Assembly: GCF_001027285.1 (NCBI RefSeq)
Contig: NZ_CP011509.1
Coordinates: 546,501 to 610,500 of the forward strand
Origin: Archangium gephyra
GTDB taxonomy: Bacteria > Myxococcota > Myxococcia > Myxococcales > Myxococcaceae
Direction: 5' to 3'
Length of the DNA stretch: 64,000 nucleotides
Numbering within the stretch: the first letter of the stretch is position 1; each line of letters starts with the position of its first letter. Below the pieces are notes generated by a model. That model was not told where the DNA came from. It ran no database searches and worked only from the letters and a program-made list of their open reading frames with translations. The position numbers and the translations under genes are program-made. Of the stretch, positions 18,601-27,139 are shown piece after piece.

Positions 18601-19113
18601 ATGAGGCACGTCTCCCTTCCTGTCGTACTCCTGGCCCTGGCGTCCAGCGGCTGCGGCGCCGACCCGGAGCCGTGTATCAGCGGCTGCCCCGACATCTCCG
18701 GGCTGTACTCCGTGAAGAACGCCACCCCGGTGGGGCAGTGTCCCTTCAGCCCCTATCTGCTCGCGCCCACCGTGCAGTTGCAGCAGCTGGATGATGGGCG
18801 GAGGGCCGTGTTCCACGTCATCGATCCGGCCACGGGGCTCGAGGTGCCGCTGACGGGGGACGTCTATGCGCCCGGGCCGAAGGAGGGGCGGGAGGTGCTC
18901 GGCTCGTTCCGGATCGACTCCGCCGTGGTGCGCGCCACCAGCGCCTCGGACGAGCGGACGCGGGTGCTGGAGCTGAGCGCCTCGGGCTCGGTGTCGCTGC
19001 ACGAGGGCCGCCGGGTGCTGACGGCCACCATGAGCACACTGGACATCACAAATGAGCCCACCCCGGACCGGGGTTGTGGCATCACGCTCTCCATCACCGG
19101 AGAAGGAGACTGA
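18601..19113 (+). CDS. lipoprotein upstream of nrfHA
   Basis: 170 residues from ATG 18601. The signal peptide VVLLALASSGC is a lipobox with Cys near residue 18. The mature part has paired cysteines (EPCISGCP, VGQCPFSPY, DRGCGITLS) and short beta-strand-like segments. No family recognised. It ends three bases before nrfH, so it is probably cotranscribed with nrfHA; a role in assembling or anchoring the nitrite reductase is conceivable but unsupported. Confidence 0.7.
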   Translation: MRHVSLPVVLLALASSGCGADPEPCISGCPDISGLYSVKNATPVGQCPFSPYLLAPTVQLQQLDDGRRAVFHVIDPATGLEVPLTGDVYAPGPKEGREVLGSFRIDSAVVRATSASDERTRVLELSASGSVSLHEGRRVLTATMSTLDITNEPTPDRGCGITLSITGEGD

Positions 19114-19116
19114 GCC

Positions 19117-19641
19117 GTGGCCAACGAGGCCCCCACAGCTGAATCCACCCCTGGCCCCAGACGCCGGAGGCCCTCGGCCTTCGCCTGGCTCAGCCTGGGG
19201 GTGTGTGCGCTCATCGGGGTGGCGATCGGCATCGGGAGCTTCACCTTCGTCTACGCGAAGGGAATCTCGTACATGACGGACGATCCCGCCGCGTGCGCCA
19301 ACTGCCACGTGATGAGGGATCAATACGCCGAGTGGACCAACTCCAGCCACCACACGGTGGCGGTGTGCAATGACTGCCACACGCCCCCGAGCTTCGTGGG
19401 CAAGTACCTGTCCAAGGCGCGCAATGGCTGGCACCACTCGGTGGCCTTCACCGCGGGGGGCTTCCACGAGCCCATTCAAATCACCCCGCACAACCGCGCC
19501 ATCACCGAGCAGCGCTGCCGCTCGTGCCACCAGCCCATCGTCCAGGCCATCGACGCGCACGCGGCCTCCACGGGCACCGAGCACGATGACGGCTCCATCT
19601 CCTGCATCCGCTGTCACAGTGACGTCGGACACGGACCCTGA
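19117..19641 (+). CDS. nrfH: cytochrome c nitrite reductase small subunit NrfH
   Basis: 174 residues from GTG 19117. After a Pro/Arg-rich N-terminus one TM helix (AWLSLGVCALIGVAIGIGSF) anchors the protein. Four heme c motifs follow: CANCH, CNDCH, CRSCH and CIRCH. The NapC/NirT family member NrfH takes electrons from menaquinol in the membrane and passes them to NrfA in the periplasm. Only 30 bases separate it from nrfA. Length and heme count match the family. Confidence 0.93.
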   Translation: MANEAPTAESTPGPRRRRPSAFAWLSLGVCALIGVAIGIGSFTFVYAKGISYMTDDPAACANCHVMRDQYAEWTNSSHHTVAVCNDCHTPPSFVGKYLSKARNGWHHSVAFTAGGFHEPIQITPHNRAITEQRCRSCHQPIVQAIDAHAASTGTEHDDGSISCIRCHSDVGHGP

Positions 19642-19671
19642 CCCCCACCCTCCCTCACGGAACCGCACTGT

Positions 19672-21168
19672 ATGGAAGCTTCGCGAACCCGCCGCCGAAT
19701 GATGCTCCTGCTCGCCGCGATGGTGCTCGCCGCGGGCGCCGCCGCCGGTGCCGCCGCGCTCGCGGTGAACATCATGGAGCGCAAGCAGGAGGCCCGCAAT
19801 CCCTTCTACCGGGTCGTCGAGCTCACCGACGACACGGTGGACCCGGCCATCTGGGGCAAGAACTTCCCGCTCCAGTACGACGACTACAAGCGCACGGTGG
19901 ACCAGGTGCGCACGAAGTACGGCGGCAGTGAGGCCATCCCGCGCGAGCCCACGGCCAACGATCCCCGCACGGTGACGGCGCAGTCGCGGCTGGAGGAGGA
20001 TCCGCGGCTGAAGACGTTCTGGGCGGGCTACGCCTTCGCGACGGACTTCCGCGAGGAGCGCGGCCACGCGTACGTCCTGGAGGATCAGCTCTTCACCGAG
20101 CGCCAGCACGTGACGAAGCAGCCGGGCGCGTGCTTGCACTGCCACGCCTCGGTGTACGTGACCTACAAGAAGCAGGGCGAGGGAGACCTCATCAAGGGCT
20201 TCGAGAAGGTGAACGCGATGCCCTACGCCGAGGCGCGCAAGCTGGTGGAGCACCCGGTGGCGTGCATCGACTGCCATGACTCGCAGACGATGCAGCTGCG
20301 GGTGACGCGGCCGGGCTTCCTGGAGGGGATTCGCGCGCTGAAGGCGAGCCAGGGCGTGCAGAACTACGACGTGAACAAGCAGGCGACGCGCCAGGAGATG
20401 CGCACGTACGTGTGCGGGCAGTGCCACGTCGAGTACTACTTCAAGGGCCCGGAGAAGCGGCTGACGTACCCGTGGGCCAACGGCATCAAGATCGAGAACA
20501 TCCTCACGTACTACGCGGAGAACGGGCACAAGGACTGGACGCACGCGGAGACGGGGGCACCGGTGCTCAAGGCGCAGCACCCCGAGTTCGAGATGTACAA
20601 CCAGGGCATCCACGCGCGCTCGGGCGTGGCGTGCGCGGACTGCCACATGCCCTACAAGCGCGAGGGGGCGCTGAAGATCAGCGACCACCACGTGCGCAGC
20701 CCGCTGCTGAACGTGAACCGGGCCTGCCAGACGTGTCACAACTGGACGGAGGCGGAGCTGACGCAGCGCGTGACGACGATCCAGGACCGGACCTTCGAGC
20801 TGCGCAACCGGGCGATGGACGCGATGATCGCGCTGATTGGGGACATGAAGGCGGCGCGGGGAGCGGGCAAGACGGACGCGGACCTGAAGACGGCGATGGA
20901 GCTGCAGCGCCGGGCGCAGTTCATGGTGGACTTCGTGGAGGCGGAGAACTCAATGGGCTTCCACGCGCCGGAGGAAGCGGCGCGCATCCTGGGCATCGCG
21001 ATGGACCTGGCGAGACAGGGGCAGCTGGCGGTGCGGCAGCCCGACTACACGCCGAACCTCTTTCCGAGCACGACGCCGTCGGTGAAGCCCACGGAGCGCG
21101 AGGTGACACCCGCACCCGCGGGAGGCACGGGAAGCGGCACCCAGGGTGGGGGCGGCACCAACCACTGA
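19672..21168 (+). CDS. nrfA: ammonia-forming cytochrome c nitrite reductase NrfA (CxxCH first heme)
   Basis: 498 residues from ATG 19672 with an N-terminal signal anchor (LLLAAMVLAAGAAAGAAALA). Five heme c motifs: CLHCH at 154, CIDCH at 198, CGQCH at 248, CADCH at 321 and CQTCH at 352. Signature segments are present: YVCGQCHVEYYF (catalytic Tyr) and QHPEFEMYNQGIHARSGVAC. NrfA reduces nitrite to ammonium with six electrons delivered by NrfH. The first motif is CxxCH rather than the classical CxxCK, a variant known from some bacteria such as Campylobacter. The C-terminal 40 residues are a Pro/Thr/Gly tail. Makes the organism a candidate for nitrite respiration or detoxification under low oxygen. 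Confidence 0.93.
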   Translation: MEASRTRRRMMLLLAAMVLAAGAAAGAAALAVNIMERKQEARNPFYRVVELTDDTVDPAIWGKNFPLQYDDYKRTVDQVRTKYGGSEAIPREPTANDPRTVTAQSRLEEDPRLKTFWAGYAFATDFREERGHAYVLEDQLFTERQHVTKQPGACLHCHASVYVTYKKQGEGDLIKGFEKVNAMPYAEARKLVEHPVACIDCHDSQTMQLRVTRPGFLEGIRALKASQGVQNYDVNKQATRQEMRTYVCGQCHVEYYFKGPEKRLTYPWANGIKIENILTYYAENGHKDWTHAETGAPVLKAQHPEFEMYNQGIHARSGVACADCHMPYKREGALKISDHHVRSPLLNVNRACQTCHNWTEAELTQRVTTIQDRTFELRNRAMDAMIALIGDMKAARGAGKTDADLKTAMELQRRAQFMVDFVEAENSMGFHAPEEAARILGIAMDLARQGQLAVRQPDYTPNLFPSTTPSVKPTEREVTPAPAGGTGSGTQGGGGTNH

Positions 21169-21179
21169 AGCGCCACCTG

Positions 21180-21263
21180 GAAGCGCCCACACCGAAGCGC
21201 CCACACCGAAGCGCCCACACTGAAGCGCCCACACTGAAGCGCTCACACTGAAGCGCTCACACT
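21180..21263. repeat. six tandem copies of a 14-bp unit
   Basis: Consensus GAAGCGCCCACACC/T. Units start at 21180, 21194, 21208, 21222, 21236 and 21250; they differ only at the last base and at C/T of position 8. A partial unit precedes them. The array lies just after the nrfA stop and shows no spacers, so it is not a CRISPR array. Confidence 0.9.
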
Positions 21264-21274
21264 CCGAGCAACAT

Positions 21275-21310
21275 CCCCTCTCCCTCCGGGAGAGGGACGG
21301 GGTGAGGGTG
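21275..21310 (+). repeat. REP-like intergenic element, copy 1
   Basis: A perfect 9-bp stem CCCTCTCCC/GGGAGAGGG with loop TCC is followed by ACGGGGTGAGGGT. Four other copies occur in intergenic gaps of this window (22171, 41245, 49452, 49519). In the 320-base gap between nrfA and the response-regulator gene I see only this and the tandem repeat. Confidence 0.8.
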
Positions 21311-21488
21311 TCTCGCGCCCCAGGCTCCCACCCGTGAGCCTCGGCCGAGGGCCCCGGACCCCGCGGGGCCACCATCGGCCACCTGACTCTCCGAGCGTGT
21401 AGGCGAGCAACCCCCCGTTCGCCTCGTTCGTTCATTGAATGGTCCGCTCTGGAGCAGCCGGAGTAGACTGGCCTGGAGGACAATCCCC

Positions 21489-22148
21489 ATGGCGAACAGC
21501 AGCATCGAGCCGGCGCAACTCCCGTGGCAGCCGCCGCACATTCTCTGGATGGCTGGCTCCCTCGATGGGGCTTCGGGTCCGGGTATGCGTCAGGCTTCGC
21601 ACGGTGGGCTCAGGCCGGAGGCGCAGGGTCCGAGGCGCATCCTGGTCGTCGACGATGACCCGGCCATCCTGAATGTCTGGCGCCGGGTGCTGGGGCAGAG
21701 ATCGCGCCCCTCGTCGCTGGATCACCTCGAGAAGAAGCTCTTCGGAAGCACCCCGCCGGCCACGTCCGCGTCCGCGCCACCGTCGACCCCACCGGCCGCA
21801 CCCGCGGATGCGGGCTTCACCATCGACACGGCCTCGCAGGGGATGGAGGGGTACCAGAAGGTCATCGCCGCCCTCGAGGAGTCGCGTCCCTACACGTTCG
21901 CCCTCGTGGACATGCGGATGCCGCCGGGCTGGGACGGGCTGGAGACCATCCTGCACATGCTGGAGAAGGATCCCCGGCTGGAGGTGGCCATCTGCAGCGC
22001 CTTCTCGGACATCTCCCGCGAGGAAGTGGCCAAGCGCGTGGGCCGGGCGGATCTGCAGTGGCTGCGCAAGCCGTTCGATCTCGAGGTGGCCCGGGATCTG
22101 GCGCGCAAGCTGAGCGAGCAGGGCACCCAGCGGCGTCAGGGGCGCTGA
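21489..22148 (+). CDS. single-domain response regulator with a long internal insertion
   Basis: 219 residues from ATG 21489, preceded by GGAGGA at good spacing. A 50-residue disordered N-terminus leads to a receiver domain: acidic pair in RILVVDDDPAILNVW (about 53-67), phospho-acceptor Asp near 140 (FALVDMRMPPGWDG), Ser in ICSAFSD, and Lys in LQWLRKPFD. Between the first helix and second strand sits an extra ~45 residues (LDHLEKKLFG plus a Ser/Thr/Pro/Ala run) where ordinary receivers have a short loop. There is no output domain, so it probably acts by protein contact, like CheY-type regulators. The partner kinase is not adjacent. Confidence 0.85.
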   Translation: MANSSIEPAQLPWQPPHILWMAGSLDGASGPGMRQASHGGLRPEAQGPRRILVVDDDPAILNVWRRVLGQRSRPSSLDHLEKKLFGSTPPATSASAPPSTPPAAPADAGFTIDTASQGMEGYQKVIAALEESRPYTFALVDMRMPPGWDGLETILHMLEKDPRLEVAICSAFSDISREEVAKRVGRADLQWLRKPFDLEVARDLARKLSEQGTQRRQGR

Positions 22149-22170
22149 ACGGATCCAACCCGAGGGCCGG

Positions 22171-22209
22171 ATACCCTCACCCCGTCCCTCTCCCGAGGGG
22201 AGAGGGGAG
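22171..22209 (-). repeat. REP-like intergenic element, copy 2 (reverse orientation)
   Basis: ATACCCTCACCCCGTCCCTC followed by TCCCGAGGGGAGAGGGGA is the reverse complement of the element at 21275. It sits just after the response-regulator stop. Confidence 0.8.
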
Positions 22210-22265
22210 ATGATGATGAAATCGTGATGGAGCCATGAGCCACGGGTGCGGCCCGGATCCGGGCA

Positions 22266-23603
22266 ATGCCTCAGTGTGCTCCCATGTCCCCATCCCGGCA
22301 TCTGGCTGTCTCCGCCATTCTCCTGATGGCGGCTCTCCTCGCCTGCGAAACCCCACCCGCACCGGCTCGGCTCCACACGGACTCCGTCAACCTCGTCCTC
22401 GGGGATGAGAGCTTCCAGGAGCGCTTCGGACGGGCTCCGACAGAGGAGGATGAGGAGGAGCTCCGGATCCGGGTCCACCTGGAATACGTGCTGGAGCGGC
22501 TGCGGCGGCGCTCCACGGCGGAGCTCTCCCCGGCCGCGCGCGAGGCCAGGGCCCGGAGTCTCGAGCGGCTGGAGGCCTATGTCCGGCGAGGCCAGTTCCC
22601 CCGGAACGATGGCCACCCCGATGCGCGGCGCCCCACCTTCATCGACTCGCGGGGACGCATCTGCGCGGTGGGGTATCTCTTCGAACAGGAGCTCGGCCGG
22701 GAGGCCGCCGCGGCGATCGCCTCCGGATACAAATACGCCTTCATCCGGGAAATGGACTCCCCCGTGCTCACGCAGTGGGCCGCCACCACGGGGCTCGAGC
22801 TGGAGGAGCTGGAGATGATCCAGCCCACCTACTCGACTCCCAGTGCGGATGACGAAGAGGAGTATGGGCCGCGTTTCTCCCTGTTGGATCCGGTGGATGG
22901 GAGAGGCCACCTCTCCCTGGCTCCAGGGTTCTTGTTCGATGGCAGGGGAGACGGCGTCCCCGTCCGGCTCGATCTCTCCACGGCCTTCATGGGGGGATGC
23001 GGCCTGGGTGCCTACGCGGCCGTGTCCCTGACGAAGCTCACGGGAGCAGCCCGATCGGCCTCGGCGCTGAGCAACCTCGACGTGGGAATGGCCTGGGGCC
23101 GATCCCTCTTCTCCGACGGCTGGCTCGTGCTCCGGGGAGGGCTGCTGCTTCCCACGGGGGACGAGGACGAAGTGGGCTCCTCCCTGAATGCTTCGGTGGC
23201 GGCGAAGCGTCCGTCCCAGGCCGTGCTGTTCCAGCCAGGCGCCTTCGGCGGAAGGCTGGGCACGTCGGTGATCCTGGGCCGTGCCTTCTGCTCGTCCTGC
23301 ACGCTCCGGCTGGAGGCCGGGCTGGATGGGTATTCCCCCTTCTCCAAAGCCTTGCAGTTCTCCCCGCGATGGGGAGCGGGGTTCGCCTATCGCTATCAAT
23401 ACCTCGTCGCCATGCTCGAGGTCGCGGGCACCCGGTACGCGGAGAGCCTCTCCTCGAGGAGCAGACTCCATCATTCCATCGGATTCGCGCTCCGGCGTGC
23501 CACCGGACAGGCGGGATTTCAGCCCGGGCTCTCGCTCTCGGTGCCGCTGGAGGGGCGGCTCCAGCGGTGGTTCCTGGGCTTCGACGTGACGATGCGGTAC
23601 TGA
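22266..23603 (+). CDS. lipoprotein with C-terminal outer-membrane barrel-like region
   Basis: 445 residues (ATG 22266; a second ATG at 22284 is possible). The signal peptide VSAILLMAALLAC is a lipobox. Residues ~30-180 are helical and charged and contain a motif common in myxobacterial proteins (GHPDARRPTFIDSRGRICAVGYL). Residues ~215-445 alternate aromatic/hydrophobic with Gly, ending in a terminal aromatic (DVTMRY), which suggests antiparallel beta strands of an outer-membrane barrel. No named family recognised. The gene stands alone between the response regulator and the convergent glutathione synthetase gene. Confidence 0.7.
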   Translation: MPQCAPMSPSRHLAVSAILLMAALLACETPPAPARLHTDSVNLVLGDESFQERFGRAPTEEDEEELRIRVHLEYVLERLRRRSTAELSPAAREARARSLERLEAYVRRGQFPRNDGHPDARRPTFIDSRGRICAVGYLFEQELGREAAAAIASGYKYAFIREMDSPVLTQWAATTGLELEELEMIQPTYSTPSADDEEEYGPRFSLLDPVDGRGHLSLAPGFLFDGRGDGVPVRLDLSTAFMGGCGLGAYAAVSLTKLTGAARSASALSNLDVGMAWGRSLFSDGWLVLRGGLLLPTGDEDEVGSSLNASVAAKRPSQAVLFQPGAFGGRLGTSVILGRAFCSSCTLRLEAGLDGYSPFSKALQFSPRWGAGFAYRYQYLVAMLEVAGTRYAESLSSRSRLHHSIGFALRRATGQAGFQPGLSLSVPLEGRLQRWFLGFDVTMRY

Positions 23604-23612
23604 CCCGGCGCC

Positions 23613-24572
23613 TCAGCGCCGCTGGCCCACGAGCCGCTCGGCGGTGTCGATCACCTTCGCCTCGACGTTGGTGTTGTCCAGCTTGTCGATCTCCGCGAGG
23701 CCGGTGGGGCTGGTGACGTTCACCTCGGTGAGCCAGTCGCCGATGACGTCGATGCCCACGAGGTACAGGCCGCGCTCCTGGAGCGAGGGCTTGAGGCGGG
23801 CGCAGATCTCCAGCTCGCGGGGGGTGAGCGAGGTCTTCACGGGGGTGCCACCGGCGGCCATGTTGCCGCGGTGGTCATCGTGGGCGGGGACGCGGAGGAC
23901 GGCGCCACAGGGCTCGCCATCGACGAGGATGATGCGCTTGTCACCCTGGCGGCTCTCGGGGAGGTAGGCCTGGACGACGATGGCCTTCTTGCCGCCGAGG
24001 GTGATGATCTCCAGGAGGGAGCGGGTGTTGCGGTCGCCGGGCTGGAGGAAGACGATGCCCTGGCCGCCGAAACCCTCGACGGGCTTGAGGATGGTGCCCT
24101 GGGGGTGGCGCGAGACGAACTGGGCGATGGCCGTGAGATCGCGGGTGATGAGCGTCTCGGGCATGAGCTCCGGGAAGCGCAGGCCGAAGAGCTTCTCGTT
24201 GGCGTCGCGGATGCCGGTGGGGTTGTTGAGGAAGACGGGCTCGCGGCCGTTGCACAGCTCGACGAGCTGGGTGGCCTGGAGGAAGTCGGCGTCGACGGGC
24301 GGATCCTTGCGCAGGAAGAGGACGTCGAGGCTGGAGAGGGGGCGGACCTGCTCGTCAAGGAGCTCGAAGTGGCGGCCGGGCTCGCGGCGCACGGTGACGG
24401 TGCGCATGCGGGCCTCGGCGCAGGAGCCGCCGAAGCGGAGCCAGGGCTGCTCGAAGTAGCGCACCTGGTGACCACGGCGCTGGGCCTCGAGCATGAGGGC
24501 GAAGGTGGAGTCATGGTCCACTCGGACCGTCTCGAGGGGATCCATGAGGAAGCCGAAGGTGAGCGCGGCCAT
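23613..24572 (-). CDS. gshB: glutathione synthetase
   Basis: 319 residues from ATG 24572 with GGAGG upstream; the longer open frame has no family similarity. The N-terminal domain starts LTFGFLMDPLETVRVDHDST, typical of prokaryotic GshB (family length ~315). ATP-grasp features: TILKPVEGFGGQGIVFLQ, LPESRQGDKRIILVDGEPCG and GIDVIGDWLTEVNVTSPTG (metal-binding Asp/Asn). It joins gamma-glutamylcysteine to glycine using ATP to make glutathione in the cytoplasm. No gshA is in the window. A 249-base gap upstream separates it from the divergent nuclease cassette; I see no site in it that I can name. Confidence 0.93.
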   Translation of the reverse strand: MAALTFGFLMDPLETVRVDHDSTFALMLEAQRRGHQVRYFEQPWLRFGGSCAEARMRTVTVRREPGRHFELLDEQVRPLSSLDVLFLRKDPPVDADFLQATQLVELCNGREPVFLNNPTGIRDANEKLFGLRFPELMPETLITRDLTAIAQFVSRHPQGTILKPVEGFGGQGIVFLQPGDRNTRSLLEIITLGGKKAIVVQAYLPESRQGDKRIILVDGEPCGAVLRVPAHDDHRGNMAAGGTPVKTSLTPRELEICARLKPSLQERGLYLVGIDVIGDWLTEVNVTSPTGLAEIDKLDNTNVEAKVIDTAERLVGQRR

Positions 24573-24821
24573 GGGGACGGGAGCCTCCTGGGGGGTGCGA
24601 GGGATGATATCGGGTGAGTAGACGCACGGAGGCGCGAGCGCGACAGAAAACGTACGCGGAGTGGGGGAGGGGGAGACTCGGGGCGGCGGCAGAGGCCCTG
24701 GACACAGGCAGTGCCCGAGGGGCACCCGGACCCACCTTCCGGGCAGGTTGGCCACTGCCGGACACAGCGGCGGGGGAGGGCCCCTTGATGCCACGCCCCG
24801 ACTTCAAGGACGCTTGTCTCC

Positions 24822-26105
24822 GTGCCCCCTGCCAGACCTCCTCCCCGGAGTGACACCTCGGTCCTCCAAGAGCTGGAGCGCCATCAGCGCCGGCGCGAGC
24901 AGGGCATCCCCAAGCTCACCGTGCTCGCCGGTCCACCGGGCAGCGCCATGTCCCTCTGGCGCCGGTGGCTCGACTCCCGCCACCAGTCCTCCTGTGTCTC
25001 TCTCGCCTCGAACGAAGCCGAGGTGGTCCGCGATTGGCTGGAGACGCTCTCCCGCACCCGGAACCTCCAGGCCGATGCGGCGGACTTCGTCGGTACCGCC
25101 GCGGGCCTCGCTCCCGGTGAGCTGAGCTCCCGGCTGACTGGAAAGACAGTCCACGAGCGAGACTTCCTCCTCCAGGAGCTGTTCCCCGCCATCACCGGAG
25201 AGGACCTCTCCGCCGTGTGCAGGTGGCTGCTCCAACCTCCACAAGTTACCCACAAGTCCGGGCTCCCCGGCGCGGTGCTCGAGGCCTGCGACGGAGATCC
25301 CCTGCGAGCACTCGTGGCCGTGCACGCGCTCATCCCCGCGAGCACCGCACCGGCCCTCCTGCTCTCCGGCTTCGGCCCCGCGTGGCTCACCAGCGCCGCC
25401 CGGGTCGCCACGCGCATGTGTGATGCCGTGCCGCCGCTCGTCGCGGCACTTCACACGGAGCGAAACACGCTCGACACGTACCTGCGTGGCAGTGAGAGCC
25501 AGGCCCTGGCCCTGGTACGCGAGGGCCTGCTGGAGCTGGAGGCCCCTTCCCCCGAGGAGCTGAGACAACGGCTGGAGAAGCTCGGCGTCCAGGCGACGGA
25601 GGCGCTCTCCGAGTCCCTCGCCCGGCTGGCCGCCGATGGGGTCTCGGAGGAGGTGCTGGCCCACTACGGAAGCGCGGCCCTCGAGCTCGAGGCCTCCGCC
25701 CACGAGCCCGAGGCCGCGGACCGGGCACGCAGCAGCGCCGAGCGCTTCCTGCGCTCGTTGCTCGACTCGCTCCCCGCCACCCAGGGCCTCTTCGCGCTCA
25801 ACGAGCGGGCCGGGTTCCGCATCAACAACCGGCCCGTCGAGGTGGACTTCCTCTCGCGCCGGCTGCGCGTGGCCATCGAGGTGGACGGCTACTACCACTT
25901 CCAGGATCCGGACGCCTACCGGCGCGACCGGCGCAAAGACCTGGCCCTCCAACGGCATGGCTACCTGGTGCTGCGCTTCCTCGCCACGGACGTGGTGGCG
26001 CGGCTGGAGGAAATTCGCGACACTATCCTGGAAGTCGTCTCGCTCCGGCGTGAGGACCCGGGGGGTCCACCGCCTCACAGGGAGGATGTAGATGGAGGGG
26101 CATGA
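24822..26105 (+). CDS. DUF559-type nuclease fused to a degenerate P-loop scaffold (cassette gene 1)
   Basis: 427 residues from GTG 24822. The N-terminal ~330 residues look like an AAA/STAND-type fold, but the Walker A region reads LTVLAGPPGSAMSLWRRW, with no Lys-Ser/Thr, so ATP hydrolysis is unlikely. The C-terminal ~110 residues are a PD-(D/E)xK nuclease of the DUF559/Vsr-like type: INNRPVEVDFLSRRLRVAIE followed by VDGYYHFQDPDAYRRDRRKD and GYLVLRFLATDVV. The Asp, the Glu-Val-Asp strand and the downstream basic residues are in place, so the nuclease is probably active. It overlaps the next gene by 14 bases. I infer that it is the effector of a three-gene system. Confidence 0.75.
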   Translation: MPPARPPPRSDTSVLQELERHQRRREQGIPKLTVLAGPPGSAMSLWRRWLDSRHQSSCVSLASNEAEVVRDWLETLSRTRNLQADAADFVGTAAGLAPGELSSRLTGKTVHERDFLLQELFPAITGEDLSAVCRWLLQPPQVTHKSGLPGAVLEACDGDPLRALVAVHALIPASTAPALLLSGFGPAWLTSAARVATRMCDAVPPLVAALHTERNTLDTYLRGSESQALALVREGLLELEAPSPEELRQRLEKLGVQATEALSESLARLAADGVSEEVLAHYGSAALELEASAHEPEAADRARSSAERFLRSLLDSLPATQGLFALNERAGFRINNRPVEVDFLSRRLRVAIEVDGYYHFQDPDAYRRDRRKDLALQRHGYLVLRFLATDVVARLEEIRDTILEVVSLRREDPGGPPPHREDVDGGA

Positions 26106-27105
26106 GGTGTCTCGGTTGGGCGAGCTGGTGCTCGCGTGGTTGCTGACGCGCGCCGAGGGCAAGGGCTCGCGCAGTGCCCTGTCCAGCGCGCTGAAGTCCT
26201 TCGCCTCGCACCGCTGGAGCAGCGGCGAGTGGAGCACCCGGCTCGACGAGTCCCTGGCGGCGCTCGAATCAGGCGGGCTCCTCCAGCAGACGGCGCGCAA
26301 GGGCCTCTCCCTCACGAAGCAGGGCCGCGCGCGGGCGCAGGCGTTTCTCGGAATGGAGCGCCCGCCCAAGGGCCTCACGTGGAAGAAGCTCCGGCTCACC
26401 CACCTGACGGCGCTCTCGCTGGGGCTGCCCTCTTCCGCCGCGAGCGGGCTGGACAAGGCGGACAAACTGCGCGCGGTGCTCGTGCAGAAGCAGCTCGGCC
26501 TCGAGGGGCTCGGCACCCGGAAGCTCAACGAGGTGCGGGATCAGCTCTGCTGGAAGCAGCTCGGCGTGGAGACGGACAAGCCCTTCAACATGACCCACGT
26601 GCAGTCCTTCCTGCTCGGCAAGGTGCTCCAGGCCTCGCGCGAGGTGAAGCCCTCGCAGGCCATGCAGCAGCTCGCCGCGCGGGGCGTGGGGGCCCGGCGC
26701 ATGGACGCGGAGAGCCTCCGGGTGGCGGCCCTCCAGTCCTGGCTCCTCCCCACCGCGGAGCCCACACCCGCGGCTCCGCCCGCGCGCGCCTCCCAGACTC
26801 CCGCGCCGGCACCCCGGCCCACGGACGATGGCCTTCCCGCCTTCGCCGAGCGCGTGCTGCACACCGCCCGTCACGCGGAGAGCGGGCGCTTCGGGGACGA
26901 CCGCGTCTTCATCTCCCACGTCTGGCGCGCCATGCGCGGCCACGGCCTGGACGAGCAGTCCTTCAAGAACCGGCTCGTCGAGGCCAACCAGAAGCGCCTG
27001 CTGTCGCTGAGCCGTGCCGACATGGTCGAGCTGATGGATCCAGCGGATGTCGAGGCTTCGGAGATCCGCCACCTCGGTTCCACCTTCCATTTCATCGCCC
27101 TGTAG
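26092..27105 (+). CDS. winged-helix-like protein of the nuclease/HerA cassette (gene 2)
   Basis: 337 residues from ATG 26092, with GGGAGG upstream inside the previous gene. The N-terminus (LGELVLAWLLTRAEGKGSRS, then a LDESLAALESGGLLQQTA wing and LSLTKQGRARAQAF) looks like a winged helix-turn-helix. The middle is helical, followed by a Pro/Ala linker (about 220-245), and the C-terminal domain (VFISHVWRAMRGHGLDEQSF, then LVEANQKRLLSLSRADMVEL) resembles a second winged-helix unit. No named family recognised. Between a nuclease and a DNA-translocase-like ATPase it may supply DNA recognition; that is inference from the folds. Confidence 0.6.
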   Translation: MEGHEVSRLGELVLAWLLTRAEGKGSRSALSSALKSFASHRWSSGEWSTRLDESLAALESGGLLQQTARKGLSLTKQGRARAQAFLGMERPPKGLTWKKLRLTHLTALSLGLPSSAASGLDKADKLRAVLVQKQLGLEGLGTRKLNEVRDQLCWKQLGVETDKPFNMTHVQSFLLGKVLQASREVKPSQAMQQLAARGVGARRMDAESLRVAALQSWLLPTAEPTPAAPPARASQTPAPAPRPTDDGLPAFAERVLHTARHAESGRFGDDRVFISHVWRAMRGHGLDEQSFKNRLVEANQKRLLSLSRADMVELMDPADVEASEIRHLGSTFHFIAL

Positions 27106-27139
27106 GACTCCACCTCGTACGGCACTCGGGGGATTGCCG

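Noticed and set aside
21180..21263. CRISPR array
   Set aside because: The 14-bp units are directly joined with no variable spacers, and no cas genes are present.
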